From NCBI GenBank assembly GCA_022494885.1, contig JAGVSM010002716.1, forward strand, positions 186,001 through 250,000: 64,000 nt of DNA, read 5' to 3'. The stretch's first letter is position 1; every line of letters starts with the position of its first letter. Shown here piece by piece: positions 21,601-32,450 of this stretch. The stretch is from Micrasema longulum. Taxonomy: Eukaryota > Arthropoda > Insecta > Trichoptera > Brachycentridae. The translations under genes and the position numbers were made by a program. A model generated the notes under the pieces. The model made no database searches. It was given only the letters and a program-made list of their open reading frames with translations, and had not been told where the DNA came from.

Positions 21601-23634
21601 TAGCTTACGTGTAACTATGTAAATTTTTAGTATATTTTCTTTTGTTTGAAAAAAAGGTTTATTTGTAAATACAGTTATCTGATTTTTCCGGCTGTTAATT
21701 ATATCTGTACATTCGTTGTTTTTATAAATTTAGATTATATATTTTTTAAACACTTTATATTAATATACAGTTTACACACATATGGATAAGGGCAGGCATA
21801 TTACCTTAAAGCAACTCTTTTTGACCTAACCAAACAGTTAAATATGAGAAAATCAGTGGTATATGAATATATTCTTGGTTTAATATATATACATATACAG
21901 AAAATGGCCAGGTAGGATTTTAATTTCTTAAAAAAAAAAAATATTTAAAAGTGTAAAAATGTATTTTTATGTTAATGAAAAAAATGTAAGAATCCAATAA
22001 TCACATTTCGTTATGTGCCCACATTTGTTATAGTAAAAATTATCGATGACGGGGAAATATGTAATTGTCGTCAATCGGAGAAAATTGTGTGGAAATCATG
22101 GCTCCCATTAGCGCTTATTGCCGGGAGTATTAAAGGAGCAGTTCTGCGCTCGGATTGGAGGCTGGAGGAGGAATGGCGGACTACTCGCCTTGATTACTCT
22201 ATTCTGGGCGCCCGCAAATATTTCTGCTTCGTTCTAACCTTATTGTCCAACCCCAATTGTCGCATTTCCACCCCTCCCCTGAGATACTTTTTATCGGTAT
22301 TACGAAGAGACTGTACGACATTTGGCATTGACATCTCAACAGACATCATGAACTCACGTTTTGAAAGTTTAATGAATACCTGCGTGTTTTTCTTCCACGC
22401 AAGTTTGACTCTCAGCATAGTTGAAAATCTGTGACTTATGAATGGTAATATCAAAGGAGAGTATCGACATTTTAATGCACATTGACATGCCCTAATCCCT
22501 CAAAAATGATGACACTTAATTCATGACCAAACGCTTATTCGTGCCCATTTATGTCACGAAAACGTGTAAAAATCTTTCGGATAAATATTTTCAAAATGAT
22601 TGTATAAAATTACAGGAGGGAAATTTCATAGGTAAATATTTGTTTATGAGTGATCAACAAAGCTTAAGACAATTAATATTCAAACACACATGTTATTTTT
22701 TGTTAACGTCAAACTTGCGACGCAATTTCTTTTTACTTCTAGGGCTGCGCTGATAGGAATACATTTTAAAATTTAGTTAAATTTTTAAATAAATTGCTAA
22801 AAAAAATATTCAGAAATGTTGTAATAGCCAAAAGCTCAAGATGTTGCCAAAAACTGACGATTTTCCTCTGTGAAATTGGTCGCAGAGAGTCTAGAGGGTT
22901 GATGGTGGCTGTTAAATGGCCATCACATGTTCTTATTTGAATTATAATTACGTATTTTTAGTTTTTTTTTATTGATTGAATTTTCTAAGATCCTCATTAC
23001 TTTTTACTCTGTTTTCACTATGATTTTTTTGCGATACTAATATTTTTTTTTAATACATCTTTTACTAGTTTTTTTCTTTTTACCATGTATCTTACTATAT
23101 ATTTTTTTAATATGTTCTTTGCTGTGCACATATATTTTTTTAACTATTTATTTTACGAGATTTAAAAAAATATGTTTATTCCAATGTTTTTACTACTTTT
23201 TACTATGTTTATTGCCATGTATTTTATTATGTTTTTCACCACGTTTTTATACCGTTATTTATTGTTTTTATGTATTGATTAATGTTTTTTATGTATTTTT
23301 TTGACTAAATTAGAACGGGGTAAATAACCCTAGATAGATAGTCAAAGCAACTTTTTATACATGTTTGATTGTACGTATGTAGAAATATGATGACAAATAA
23401 ATAAAATATAGTAAACGTGAGTAAATATTATTTTTGCATTCCTCAAAATCTAGTAAAAGGAAATAAATAGGTTTAAATTTAAAAAAAATTAAGGAATGTA
23501 TCTGATTGGGATCCACCAAATCTAATGTTAATTGTTAGCATTTAAATACAAACTTTTTTGTATACCGAAAATGAGTATCTTTTAATATTTGGTAGTATTA
23601 GTTAAAAACAAACATCTATATATTTTTTTGATTT
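21601..23634. other. AT-rich DNA with one GC-richer block at 22040-22440
   Basis: A 139-codon open frame (22015-22434, +) lies in the GC-richer block, but it has no recognisable domain and an overlapping open frame exists on the other strand. I regard it as unproven. Elsewhere the stretch is T-rich (22930-23300) and shows nothing. Confidence 0.3.
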
Positions 23635-23880
23635 TATCTGTGGTTGCTCGGATTACAAAGGGGTAATTATTCCTATTTTGAAATAGAGCAATCTCTTAAT
23701 CTGTCTTCATTGGAGAGACGTAGAACTGTGATGGACCTTATATGCATTTTCAAAATACTTAATGCTATAAGTGATGTCCCATCTCTGTTGCAATCAATTT
23801 CTTTTCATGTTCCCAACCGTGTCACCAGAACTCGAAATCTGCTAATTATAAAATCTTATACTAGGTAACCTAAGGGAGCA
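23635..23880 (+). pseudogene. Jockey-like LINE ORF2 C-terminal fragment
   Basis: Reads LGLQRGNYSYFEIEQSLNLS, SLERRRTVMDLICIFKILNA, then SDVPSLLQSISFHVPNR. It aligns with LGLERDNYFYAEIELMLNVS, SLQKRKTNIDSIYMFGILNG, and DVPSLLGQAKFNIPTR in the minus-strand copy at 48303-49095. It is 5'-truncated and lacks the catalytic domain. Confidence 0.7.
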
Positions 23881-24047
23881 GATGAATGAAAATTATAATT
23901 ATTTATATTTTTTCATCATCTAGTTAAAGTGTTGATATTTCTCAGGAATCTGTTGTTTTTGTAACTAATGATGATGGAAAAAAGCAACCATCCGACAAAA
24001 AAGCTGGAAGCAATTTTTTGGTACCGAATGTACATTACATTTTTACA
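23881..24047. other. Short AT-rich spacer
   Basis: No feature recognised apart from a CATTACATTTTTACATTACA repeat at the SINE1 edge. Confidence 0.3.
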
Positions 24048-24231
24048 TTACATTTTTTTTTTTTGCACCACAACAGGCCAGGAGGCCTAATTACAGTGGT
24101 GAATTACATCACAGAGCACCCAGGCTTGAGAAAAATCACATTTGAATTTTTTGTGTTCTCACCGGGAATCGAACCCGGAACCTTCCGTGCGTGAGTCAAG
24201 CGTCTTGACCACTACACCACGGAGGCCGCCT
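24048..24231 (-). mobile_element. tRNA-derived SINE, family SINE1
   Basis: Inverse copy with tail T-run at about 24050-24064, body GCACCACAACAGGCCAGGAG, B box inverse CCGGGAATCGAACCCGGAAC and A box inverse CCACTACACCACGGAGGCCG. It directly abuts the SINE2 at 24233. Confidence 0.8.
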
Positions 24232-24232
24232 A

Positions 24233-24489
24233 ATGTATGCATCAGCCTCGTGGTGTAATGATCAGCGCGTTTGCTTACGATTCCCTACATGACTAATATG
24301 AAACATTTATTTGAATGGTGTTTTTACGCTAAAATATTTCGTAGTCCCTGGACTGGTACCTGAAGCGTAAGACTGATTACCTTACCTTAACGTAAGAAAA
24401 AAAATATTAAGACACGCTGCAATTGGTGTACGCAGTGCCCTATGCACCATTAGGTTCGGAAAGGGAATGATGATGATGTATGCATCAGC
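24233..24489 (+). mobile_element. SINE2 copy with a 14-bp target-site duplication
   Basis: Head GCCTCGTGGTGTAATGATCA, body CCCTGGACTGGTACCTGAAG and ACGCAGTGCCCTATGCACCA, 3' end GATGATGATG. ATGTATGCATCAGC occurs at 24233-24246 and again at 24476-24489, a perfect duplication around the element. This marks it as a LINE-mobilised insertion and sets the family 3' end. The B-box region is partly deleted (GCTTACGATTCCCTACATG). Confidence 0.85.
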
Positions 24490-25064
24490 AAGGATTATTT
24501 TCAATATAACATGCAATTTAACTCCATAATATGAATGTTAACCAAAAGCGGACTGTCGCAAAAAAACAAATTTCATTCAGTTTTGTAAAAGGTTGGAAAT
24601 GTATGAAGAAAGAAAAGGAACACGGAAATGGACCTACCTTTGATGTGATGAAGATATTTTTCAATTTTGGCCACTGAGTGATGAAATTCACTATGAATTA
24701 AGTAACAATTTGTGATAACTTTTACAACGATGCAGGACGAATCCAATTATTTTTATGCAATCTTTAGTTAAGTCAAAAGGTTGTTTGTTTTGTTCTAAAT
24801 TCAAATGATCTTATTTTGTATTTATACTATCTTGATGTAAGGTACCATAAGGATAGGTCAAGGGAAGGACAGGAAAGAAAGGTAATTTGCCAGGAATAAT
24901 ATCGATAAATGCTGTAATTTAAATGTGCGAACGTTTATGTAGTTAAATGTATATTATTATTTTATTTTCGTATTTATTATTCCTGATAGATTTTACCAAA
25001 CATTATGGTTTTGAGTGTGTCGAAATTACTGTTTGAATTACGCATTGAAAGCGATCTTTTGCGT
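24490..25064. other. Unassigned DNA
   Basis: AT-rich; no gene or repeat recognised. Confidence 0.35.
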
Positions 25065-25395
25065 TTAGATTTATTAAGAGAAAACGCGGTCTCACGTTTC
25101 ATCATAAAAACATATTCTCTTATTTTCTCCCTGGATTATGTCACTAGAGCAATATTTTTTTACACACTATAGATGTTTACCATTGACGTGTTTTAATTGT
25201 TTTGTTTTTTTGATAAATTGTTTCTTATGGGAGCGAGGACCATCCAAAGACCCTTAAAAGCGCCCGGTTTTGCGGAAAACGGAACGACGAGCATAACGTC
25301 GATTTTAGTTCGGCATATTCAGTCTGTCGTGCAGTTGCTTTTTGCACAGTATTGAGCAGGCGTTTTGCGATATTTAAATACCTATTCATCAAAAT
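25065..25395. repeat. Dispersed element G, copy 1
   Basis: Outer half GAGAAAACGCGGTCTCACG ... TCTTATTTTCTCCCTGGATT ... matches 50213-50345 in the same orientation. Inner half GGAAAACGGAACGACGAGC ... GTCGTGCAGTTGCTTTTTGC ... TTTAAATACCTATTCAT matches 50385-50530 in the opposite orientation. No coding potential seen. Confidence 0.65.
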
Positions 25396-25629
25396 TGTCT
25401 GGCCCCGCGTATCATCCTTATATTTCGAATTTTCCTTTATCTGAACGTCAGAGGTAAATCAGTCTGGAGACAGGTCTGATAGATTGATTGATCAATATAA
25501 AGGTTTCATTGAGGACTATTGTGTAACAATAAATGTAAACCAGTCGAACAGTACGAATTAAATAAGAAACATTAATTTAAGTTTACTTTTGTAAGAGTAC
25601 TATCAATAAATTAGAATATGTTTCTGTTT

Positions 25630-25710
25630 TATCAACAACGTTTTGAGTTTGTCCAAATTTTTGTAAACAAGGACTGGATTCAACCCCCAAAGGAGCTGTC
25701 AATTTTTTTT
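25630..25710 (-). mobile_element. Family A end fragment (A10)
   Basis: TTTTGAGTTTGTCCAAATTT and AAGGACTGGATTCAACCC match the outer arm of family A. Only the arm is present. Confidence 0.65.
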
Positions 25711-25745
25711 TTTCAATTTTTTGCCAATTAATGTTAAGTAAACAT

Positions 25746-26190
25746 TAGTCCAGGGCTTACTTCTTCCAATCCTTGATTATGCAGATGTATGTTATCCAGA
25801 TGCTGATTCTGAATTGCTTGATAAGTTGGAACGATTGCAGAATGTTTGTATACGTTTTACCTTTGATGTTCGCAAATTCGATCACAACCAACTATCGCAC
25901 GCAACTACACTGGCTCAGTATCAGGCATAGAAGAAACATTCACATTCTATCACTTTTTCACAATATTTTAAATAATCCCACTTCGCCTGTTTATCTAAGA
26001 CAGCTCTTCGAACCTCTATCACAGCATATGCTAACTCTTAGTTCTAGTAACGAAATAACCCTTTCAATACCCATTCACCGTTCTATTCTTTTCCTTCCTC
26101 TTTCACAGTAGTAGCTGCTCGATTATGGAATAATCTAGATTATTTCATTCAAATCACGTATGAAATGTCACTTTGGAGTATTTAAGTTTT
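25746..26190 (+). pseudogene. Jockey/I-like LINE ORF2 C-terminal fragment
   Basis: Reads LVQGLLLPILDYADVCYPD, then KLERLQNVCIRFTFDVRKFD, with a frameshift near 25890, then YRTQLHWLSIRHRRNIHILS, FHNILNNPTSPVYLRQLF. The LILDYADV-YP ... LERLQN-CIRFxFxxRKFDH ... LxWLxIxxRR series is the conserved thumb/C-terminal region of I- or Loa-type LINEs. The frameshift, and a stop in the first frame, make it dead. Confidence 0.7.
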
Positions 26191-26413
26191 TCCCTTTTCC
26201 TCGTTCTTTCCATCCCTTTTTACCCTCTTATCTCTTTATAGTATAGTGTAGATATTAAGTCTATTTTAACTTTTAAAAAAATATCAATATTTTTTTCTAC
26301 AAAGAAATAAAAATTAAACCAACAATATGTTCATATTAAACGGTGTGGGTAGGTTGAAAAAAATTGCCCCTTACGGCAATATGTTTGCCCTTATGCATTA
26401 AATGTAAAATTTA

Positions 26414-26417
<4 letters not shown>
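26191..26417. other. Spacer
   Basis: LINE 3' sequence tapering into AT-rich DNA; nothing else recognised. Confidence 0.3.
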
Positions 26418-26462
<45 letters not shown>

Positions 26463-26600
26463 CTTTATTTGAGCATAAATAAACAATACATTCAGTAGAA
26501 AAATGAAACACTTAAGGTTGAACTTGCCAAAAAAGAGTCTAGCTCTTGTGTTTGGCAAGTTTACAAAATAACATAAAAATAAAACATAAGATGCAAAACA
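26418..26600 (-). mobile_element. 3' end of a minus-strand LINE with a 40-nt T run
   Basis: An uninterrupted run of 40 T (26418-26457) is a minus-strand poly(A) tail. It is followed by AAAACCTTTATTTGAGCATA and GGTTGAACTTGCCAAAAAAG, an element 3' UTR. Homopolymers erode fast, so this insertion is probably young. Confidence 0.55.
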
Positions 26601-27459
26601 AAATAATAAAATAAATAAAAAATTAAACAATTTTAAAAATTGAGAAAATATAACACTAAAAAAAAAAAAAAAAAAAATATATATATATACATATGTATAA
26701 AAAAATATATTAAATAAAAACACAAAATTTGTAAACACGGGCACATATTAAACATACATAAAGAAAAAATTGACAAGATTCAAGAGTATTTCTAGAAATA
26801 ATGCTGGATACAAGAACGGATGGTTATTATTTTCTTTATTTATTTTTTCATTCAAAATTACACTAGTTTAAATTTATAAGTATTACATCATTGCAATGGA
26901 ATCCCATCAAGAATTGTCAAAAAATAATTTTAATAAAATAAATTAACTCATTAAGGCTTTTAGGCTGTGTTAACAATTAAAAATACATAGAAAAATTAAT
27001 AAGATTCAAATAAACTGACCTGTGATGCAATTTAATAACAATCCATAATAAGATATATTATAAATTTCCAAAAAATACAATTTAAAAAAGATAATCAAAC
27101 ATAAGTATTAAAATGTAAATTATACAAATTTAAATTCATACAAAATCAAATATACAAAATAATAGTATCATTAAATTTAACAAAATAATAGTAAAATATA
27201 GTATTGAAAAAATACAAAATAAAAGTATCATAAAATATATAAAAACAAAATTGAAATGATTGTTGAGATATGGTTTATGGAAACTCACTCTACACTGCAG
27301 TAAGAAATAGAAGTAATAAATAATGTGCCAAATAAGATTGAGTACTAAATTAAATAATACAAAAATAAATAATGAAAAAACATAAAAATATAATGTTTTA
27401 TAAAAAGCACTGGAAGGAAAGCAGATTTGTCATTTTTTGCTAATTGCAAATCTAGAACT
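26601..27459. other. Very A-rich stretch, probable LINE 3' UTR of a minus-strand element
   Basis: A-rich on the plus strand with imperfect repeats of AAAATAATAGTATCA and ATACAAAAT. It leads into the minus-strand LINE coding relic at 27460, so it may be that element's 3' UTR. Confidence 0.35.
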
Positions 27460-27860
27460 TTAAAAAAATTGACAACCTCGTCCCTATCGATGTGCAGCAA
27501 CCAATTGCAAACATTTTTCTTAAATACATTGGCACTTCTGGAGTTCTTGATGGCACGCCGGAAGTTGATAAAAAAATTTTAGAGCCAGGATAGTAAAGTT
27601 TCTTTGAGCTAGTTTTGAGTGAGTGGTAGGGCCAAGGTAATTAATCCTTCCCGCTGATTGATGATGATTTAAGATATAAGAATAGCAAAAATCGATTTGA
27701 ACGTTTTCTTTTCAAGGATGTGGTTTGATTTAGAAGGGTCCCAAACTATGGAACAGTATTCTTGGATGCTGCGGGGTAGTATATCATACAATGTTCCCAA
27801 CAACACGATGATTCCCGACGTAACACAAACATAAAAAATAAAAATGGCGTGGAAAAGTGT
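27460..27860 (-). pseudogene. LINE ORF2 C-terminal fragment
   Basis: Minus-strand frames give SIQEYCSIVWDPSKSNHILE, then, after stops, VFKKNVCNWLLHIDRDEVV. The LEYxxxVWxPxxxxHIxxLE pattern is typical of LINE ORF2 downstream of the polymerase. Heavily decayed. Confidence 0.5.
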
Positions 27861-28672
27861 GAGAAACCCGTGCAAATTGTCAAGTTTGTTATTTAAGTAC
27901 TCTACGTAGTAAAATCCGAACTGTTTCGAGTTAAACTGCCTGAGGTGACGAATTACTTACATATACATGTCTACATATGCGGCGGTAAATGAAACTGGAG
28001 CAACGACACGCTGATACTCATATTAGGGACTTCTAACATCATTTACAGACGTGTCAGTGCTAACCGAATCGTAGGGTTTACACGAGAAAATTGAAATACA
28101 ATCTCTCGAAGGATTTTGTAATAATTGAATAGTGGATCAGGCCAAGCGAATAAAAAGTATTTTGATTTGCAGGGTTACTTACAGGATAAGTATTAAAGTA
28201 AAACACTCGAACTAGTCCAACAAACTAAACCGACGTGCGTCCAGCTCAAAAGATTTCTCCAAATTGACAAATAAGTAAACATATTGTAAGAGTTATTTTA
28301 GTAGCCGCGTATTAAAATTCACGATGTTGATTTGTATGGAGTCAAGCGGATTCAGAATTTTGAAATTTTCGCAAAGTTTGATATAATAACAGTGAAAATT
28401 TAATTACTTTGAAGTAGTTAACCCTCTGCAACTTGAATTAAATCTAGCTGTAGTAAAAAAAATATGCAAGAGAATTTGAAAATTATAGTTGTTTTTATTG
28501 TTGTTGTAATTTTTATCTTGTTCGTTTGAATGCATTGGATTTCAGAAGTGTTTTTTATCGTTGTGAGAAATAAATACCAGCTGCTGTAATCCATTTTAAG
28601 AAATAAAAAAATAACAATTTTAATGAAAACATTTATTAAAAATATACAAATATTAACATTTGTCACAGGGAG
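27861..28672. other. Unassigned DNA
   Basis: 27900-28400 has more balanced composition than its surroundings but no gene that I recognise. Confidence 0.3.
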
Positions 28673-28975
28673 CGAGCTGAAACCTTCATCACGTGGATGA
28701 GATGGATTTCAGGCGTTGCCTAGTAGGTGATATGGTTCAGCCGGATGAATATCACCCTCTTGATAAGATTTCAGCCCCTTTGCTTCACAAAAGTTGACAG
28801 AAGGAAGAGTTGAGGAAATTTGGATGTTTAAACCTAAGCACAATGGTGAATGTTATACAGTGTGTAAAGTGGCCACTTAAACCAGCCAATAATTAGCCCT
28901 GCAAATACCTAGACTTCTATATTCCCTTCTCAAAAATGTTTTCCCTTTCTATTGCAACAAAAACAATATTTCCCT
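28673..28975 (-). mobile_element. Family A element, copy A5
   Basis: Contains CAGGCGTTGCCTAGTAGGTG, TGTGTAAAGTGGCCACTTAA and ACCTAGACTTCTATATTCCC in minus orientation. The left edge (28675-28707, AGCTGAAACCTTCATCACGT) is the same internal segment in plus orientation, so the copy is folded back on itself there. Confidence 0.7.
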
Positions 28976-29004
28976 TTGGTCCACTCTTGTCTAGTTTTGG
29001 GCGT

Positions 29005-29200
29005 ATCCATCTCAAATTACGCTTCCCATTCTAACAAGCTAATAAGACTTGATTTATTAGTTGAATACGAAGAACAGTATTGATATAATAAAATAAGATG
29101 AAATTGATTAGTTTATTAGTATACCTGGATAAAGAAGCTTGTATAGCTTTGAAAACGGTAAGTAGAAAAAAAAAATAGTGGTTAAGAAAGAAGCTGTTTT
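29005..29200 (+). repeat. Dispersed repeat I, copy 1
   Basis: CCATCTCAAATTACGCTTCC ... CTTGATTTATTA ... GTATACCTGGATAAAGAAGC ... TATAGCTTTG matches 38714-38880. A detached piece, AATAACCACAAAGTTATTGC, lies at 29524-29543, where copy 2 has it directly adjoining; about 300 bp intervene here. Confidence 0.6.
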
Positions 29201-29574
29201 ATTTATTTTATTTTATTTTTATATTAACGTAAACTGTACTTTTTAAAAAAAAATCTCTTTTGGGCTATAATTGTTTTTCTATTTCTTCGATTTTATTTTA
29301 TTTATAGGAAACATATTCGAAAAACATATTTGCAGTAACAAATCGGTTTCTTAGAACAGGCATTTGCCCATATAGGAACCGATTGCAACATTAAGCATAC
29401 TAATATTTCTGGCTTGCCGATCCTTCATATACTGAGCCCAGTACAAGCAGAATGGATTTGAGTGTTTTTTGTGCCATTTTGTAAAATAATACGTATGTTT
29501 GTGTAAATAATTAAATAAATAATGAATAACCACAAAGTTATTGCTCTAATTATCTGTTTTAAAACAAATTTATG
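29201..29574. other. Intervening AT-rich DNA inside repeat I
   Basis: Absent from copy 2 (38712-38955). It is either an insertion here or a deletion there. No identity recognised. Confidence 0.35.
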
Positions 29575-30235
29575 TGGGCAACAAAATAACTGTTTTCACA
29601 AAAATAGTCCCAGTTGTGGGTGTGTGTGGCGTTTTGCTTACCTGTTGGGGTCTCTCTGTACACGCTGTGTGTAACTTTTATACTCACAGGCGTGTGCGTG
29701 AGGTAGGATTAGGCTATCTTCCTTTTTACTTGCATCCATCCGCTCGGGGCCTCGTGTCTCTGCTGGAGCCTGCAATCGGTCCCGTCGGTACCTTATGACC
29801 TCTCGCTCAACACCCTACTACGTTCTTTTCAGAAGGTGGCGGGGAAAAGGATTCATATATATATTTTATCACACAAGAAATAAGAACGGCTTACTTACAT
29901 GGATAACACTATTTATTTTATAAGAAGCTGGCGTGTAATACAAAGATATTTTATTACACATTCAATAAAATCTAACTTAATTCCAATTTATATCTAACAC
30001 GTGTTTTATAGAAGACTAATTTTATGTGAGGAAGCACTGCAGTTGAATTTCGGACAAGGAGAGAAGAACGGGCCTTGAACTTCGCGCCTTTTATAGCCTT
30101 TGTTCTTGTCTCCCTCTACTTCCGGCTGGGTATCGAACCGCAGGCTGGTAACTTGACGAGCTGCGTTCGCTTGTGTGGTTTCGCTCCTCGGTAGGTCCTT
30201 GAGGATTGTCTATGACGGAGGCGCCACACAGTCAG
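29575..30235 (-). mobile_element. LTR-like sequence with TATA promoter, minus strand
   Basis: Read on the minus strand from about 30232: TGTGTGGCGCCTCCGTC, then CTATAAAAGGCGCGAAGTTC (TATA box at about 30093-30099), a likely start site 25-30 bases on, then AATAAAATATC poly(A)-type signals and finally a GC-rich leader (29580-29830). TG-start, TATA, poly(A) signal and leader in this order are what an LTR plus leader of a retrotransposon would show. No gag or pol is present, and I could not find the matching second LTR, so this is a tentative call; a cellular promoter is the alternative. Confidence 0.4.
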
Positions 30236-30789
30236 TTCAGATCTGATCTGAATTTGTCGTTGTTAGTATATTTATAGTAAATATAGTAAAATCAGAAAGT
30301 TTAATATGTAGTATAAGCTTAGTTAGAATATAAGTTAAAGTATAGAATGAAGCGTCCTTGGGGTAATTGACCTTAAATTGGAGGTGCATAAATCAGTCAA
30401 AGATTATTATCAATAAATTGCGAATAACAGAGTGATTAATAATAAAAAAATGATAAAATAGCTGCTGGCCAAGGATCGCAAAAAATGGAAAAGGAGACCA
30501 GGTGGCTCAAAACCGTTTCCTAGGATTGAAACATAAAAAAGGGATTTATGATGATAATCTGACATTTTCAGCGATCATTTTTTATAAAAGCAATGTAACA
30601 TTTTGATAGCAAATGTAGACACCTAAATGAAATCATTAAACTTGTTAAGTGAGGTCCGAAGAGGATAATTTTGCCTTTATGGGAAACAATAAAGTAAACA
30701 CACTTTTATGTAAAAAAAAAAATTACAAATTAAATCTGAATCCAAACTATGTCAGGTTCCATCACTGATTAGTTTGTTTGTTTTTGTAA
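30236..30789. other. AT-rich DNA
   Basis: Nothing recognised. Confidence 0.35.
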
Positions 30790-31115
30790 ACAAACAAAAG
30801 CAGAGAGGATAGAACGCCACATCACTATATCTTTGCATACAGATCTCGATTCCTGTACATTCATAAATCTTCTCATGCACGCACGACAGTTATTCCGACT
30901 GTTGCCTTGTTCATCTCCAAGTATTTGGTCATGCCATATCTTTCTCGGTCTACATCGTTTTTTGCAGACATCAAAATTTGCATCGTAAATTCTTTTAGCT
31001 GTTCTTCCGCTATTTATTCATTCTACATGTTCAAACCAACGCACCACGCCATTCGTGATTTTGTCGATAAAGCTTATCTCCGCCTTACATAATGCATCGA
31101 CCTTAACATTTGTGC
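30790..31115 (-). pseudogene. RTE-like LINE ORF2 C-terminus
   Basis: Minus strand: ITNGVVRWFEHVE, stop, INSGRTAKRIYDANFDVCKK, RCRPRKIWHDQI, NNCRACMRRFMNVQESRSVC, KDIVMWRSILSAF. It is the same tail as 19100-19408 with H-to-other changes at WFGHVE and at least one stop. Confidence 0.75.
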
Positions 31116-31374
31116 ACCCATTGTACACAGTTTGATTCCAAAAATATCACATTCTACGAATACCGATAAAAATGTTTGAAACGGATTCAGAATAATTAAT
31201 TGTATTTTTAAAATCAATATGGACATTATGGAGAAATGTTTTTATACATTATTTAAATTTAAAAAAATATGTCACTAGAAAAACGCGACTTGACGCGACG
31301 ACGATATTCAATAAAAATTTGAAAGGTTAGGAACAAAGTTCACAATTAACATGAATCGTGACGTAGTAGAGGCG
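31116..31374. other. AT-rich spacer
   Basis: Nothing recognised. Confidence 0.3.
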
Positions 31375-31577
31375 TGGCCAATACAATGACCATCTTTGCG
31401 GGAATGAGGAATTTCAGCCTTACGGGAAATTGGATACATAAAATGTTTGCTTGCGCGTGGTAAAAATTAGAGCAATAAATTTTACTGCAAAGTTTCTTGA
31501 AAATGTACGAAAAAAAAATATTTTAACAAAAACGCACTGCTTTGAACGACGTCACTGGTTCATATGAACCAACTAAT
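31375..31577 (+). repeat. Dispersed repeat C, copy 1, left part
   Basis: TTTCAGCCTTACGGGAAATT, GCGCGTGGTAAAAATTAGAG and ACGACGTCACTGGTTCATAT match 41030-41360. The repeat is split by the LINE at 31578-32277 and resumes at 32278. Confidence 0.6.
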
Positions 31578-32277
31578 GATATGAGAATTATTTTGTTTAT
31601 TAAGAAAAACAACAGCAATACAAAAAAATATACACAACATTATAAAAAAAAACATAAAATAAAGCCAAATCAGTTTTCCACATAAATACAATTATAAAAA
31701 TCCAGTTCAGTTAAATATAATTTATAGAAGTGCATGTGTGCGAGTTTTTTTTGTGTGTGAGGATGCGTGTGTAAAAAAGTGGAGTGTGGTTTTGGTAAGT
31801 ATGTGAATATGTGTGTGATTGTATATATGTGTGAGGGTAGGTTTAAGGACAGGGTAAGTGTGTATTTGATATGAGTGAATAGAAACAATTTAAAATTATA
31901 ATGTAAAAATATATATATATTTTTTTATAACGAAACATAATTTTTTTCAAATAATAGTTTTTTTAATTTTGGTTTTAAAAGTGAATTTACTGCAATTAAA
32001 TATGTCTATGTTATTGAAAAATAAATTATAATTACGCGTCAAGCGAATCAGAGGAGAGTTCTGTGCATAGTTGGTGCGAACTGTGGGTACATGGAAAAGA
32101 GATAGATTCGTGTGACGGGTGCGGTAGCCAGGTACGTTAAGGGCCAACTCAGAAACCAGAACAGGACTATCAAGACGTCCATTAAGAATGTCATGTAAAA
32201 TACCCATATCTAATAACAAACGACGATCCTCAAGACTAAGTATAGTAGACAGGATATCCAGTTTGCTTCCCTTAACA
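31578..32277 (-). pseudogene. Jockey-like LINE 3' fragment inserted in repeat C
   Basis: Minus strand reads FVKGSKLDILSTILSLEDRR, LLLDMGILHDILNGRLDSPV, LALNVPGYRTRHTNLSLFHV, RTNYAQNSPLIRLTRNYN, NNIDIF, then a stop at 31947 and a TG/CA-rich 3' UTR. This is the last ~110 residues of ORF2. AACTAAT occurs at 31571-31577 and 32278-32284, a possible 7-bp target duplication at the ends of the insertion. Confidence 0.7.
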
Positions 32278-32450
32278 AACTAATCGGGAGAACTAATAGA
32301 GAAAAACCTCTGATGTCACAGGCGGAGTTATTTCGGAAATGCAAAATTTGAATAAGTCATAGTACTATAATACGATATATAATTTATTTTTTTTGAATTT
32401 GCTTTGTTTAATAGTCTTTTAACAAATAAAAACTTTAAAAAAGCAATGAA
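32278..32450 (+). repeat. Dispersed repeat C, copy 1, right part
   Basis: AAACCTCTGATGTCAC, TTTCGGAAATGCAAAAT and TTGTTTAATAGTCTTTTAAC match 41450-41560. Confidence 0.6.

Noticed and set aside
22015..22434. 139-codon open frame as a gene
   Set aside because: No domain, no splice or start context, and a long open frame overlaps on the other strand; GC-richer DNA gives such frames by chance.
26391..26744. 117-codon minus-strand protein
   Set aside because: It is built from the poly-T run and A/T-rich LINE tail; the lysine run comes from the homopolymer.
29574..29798. 74-codon coding exon
   Set aside because: It lies in the GC-rich leader of the LTR-like block, has no domain, and its open frame is explained by composition.
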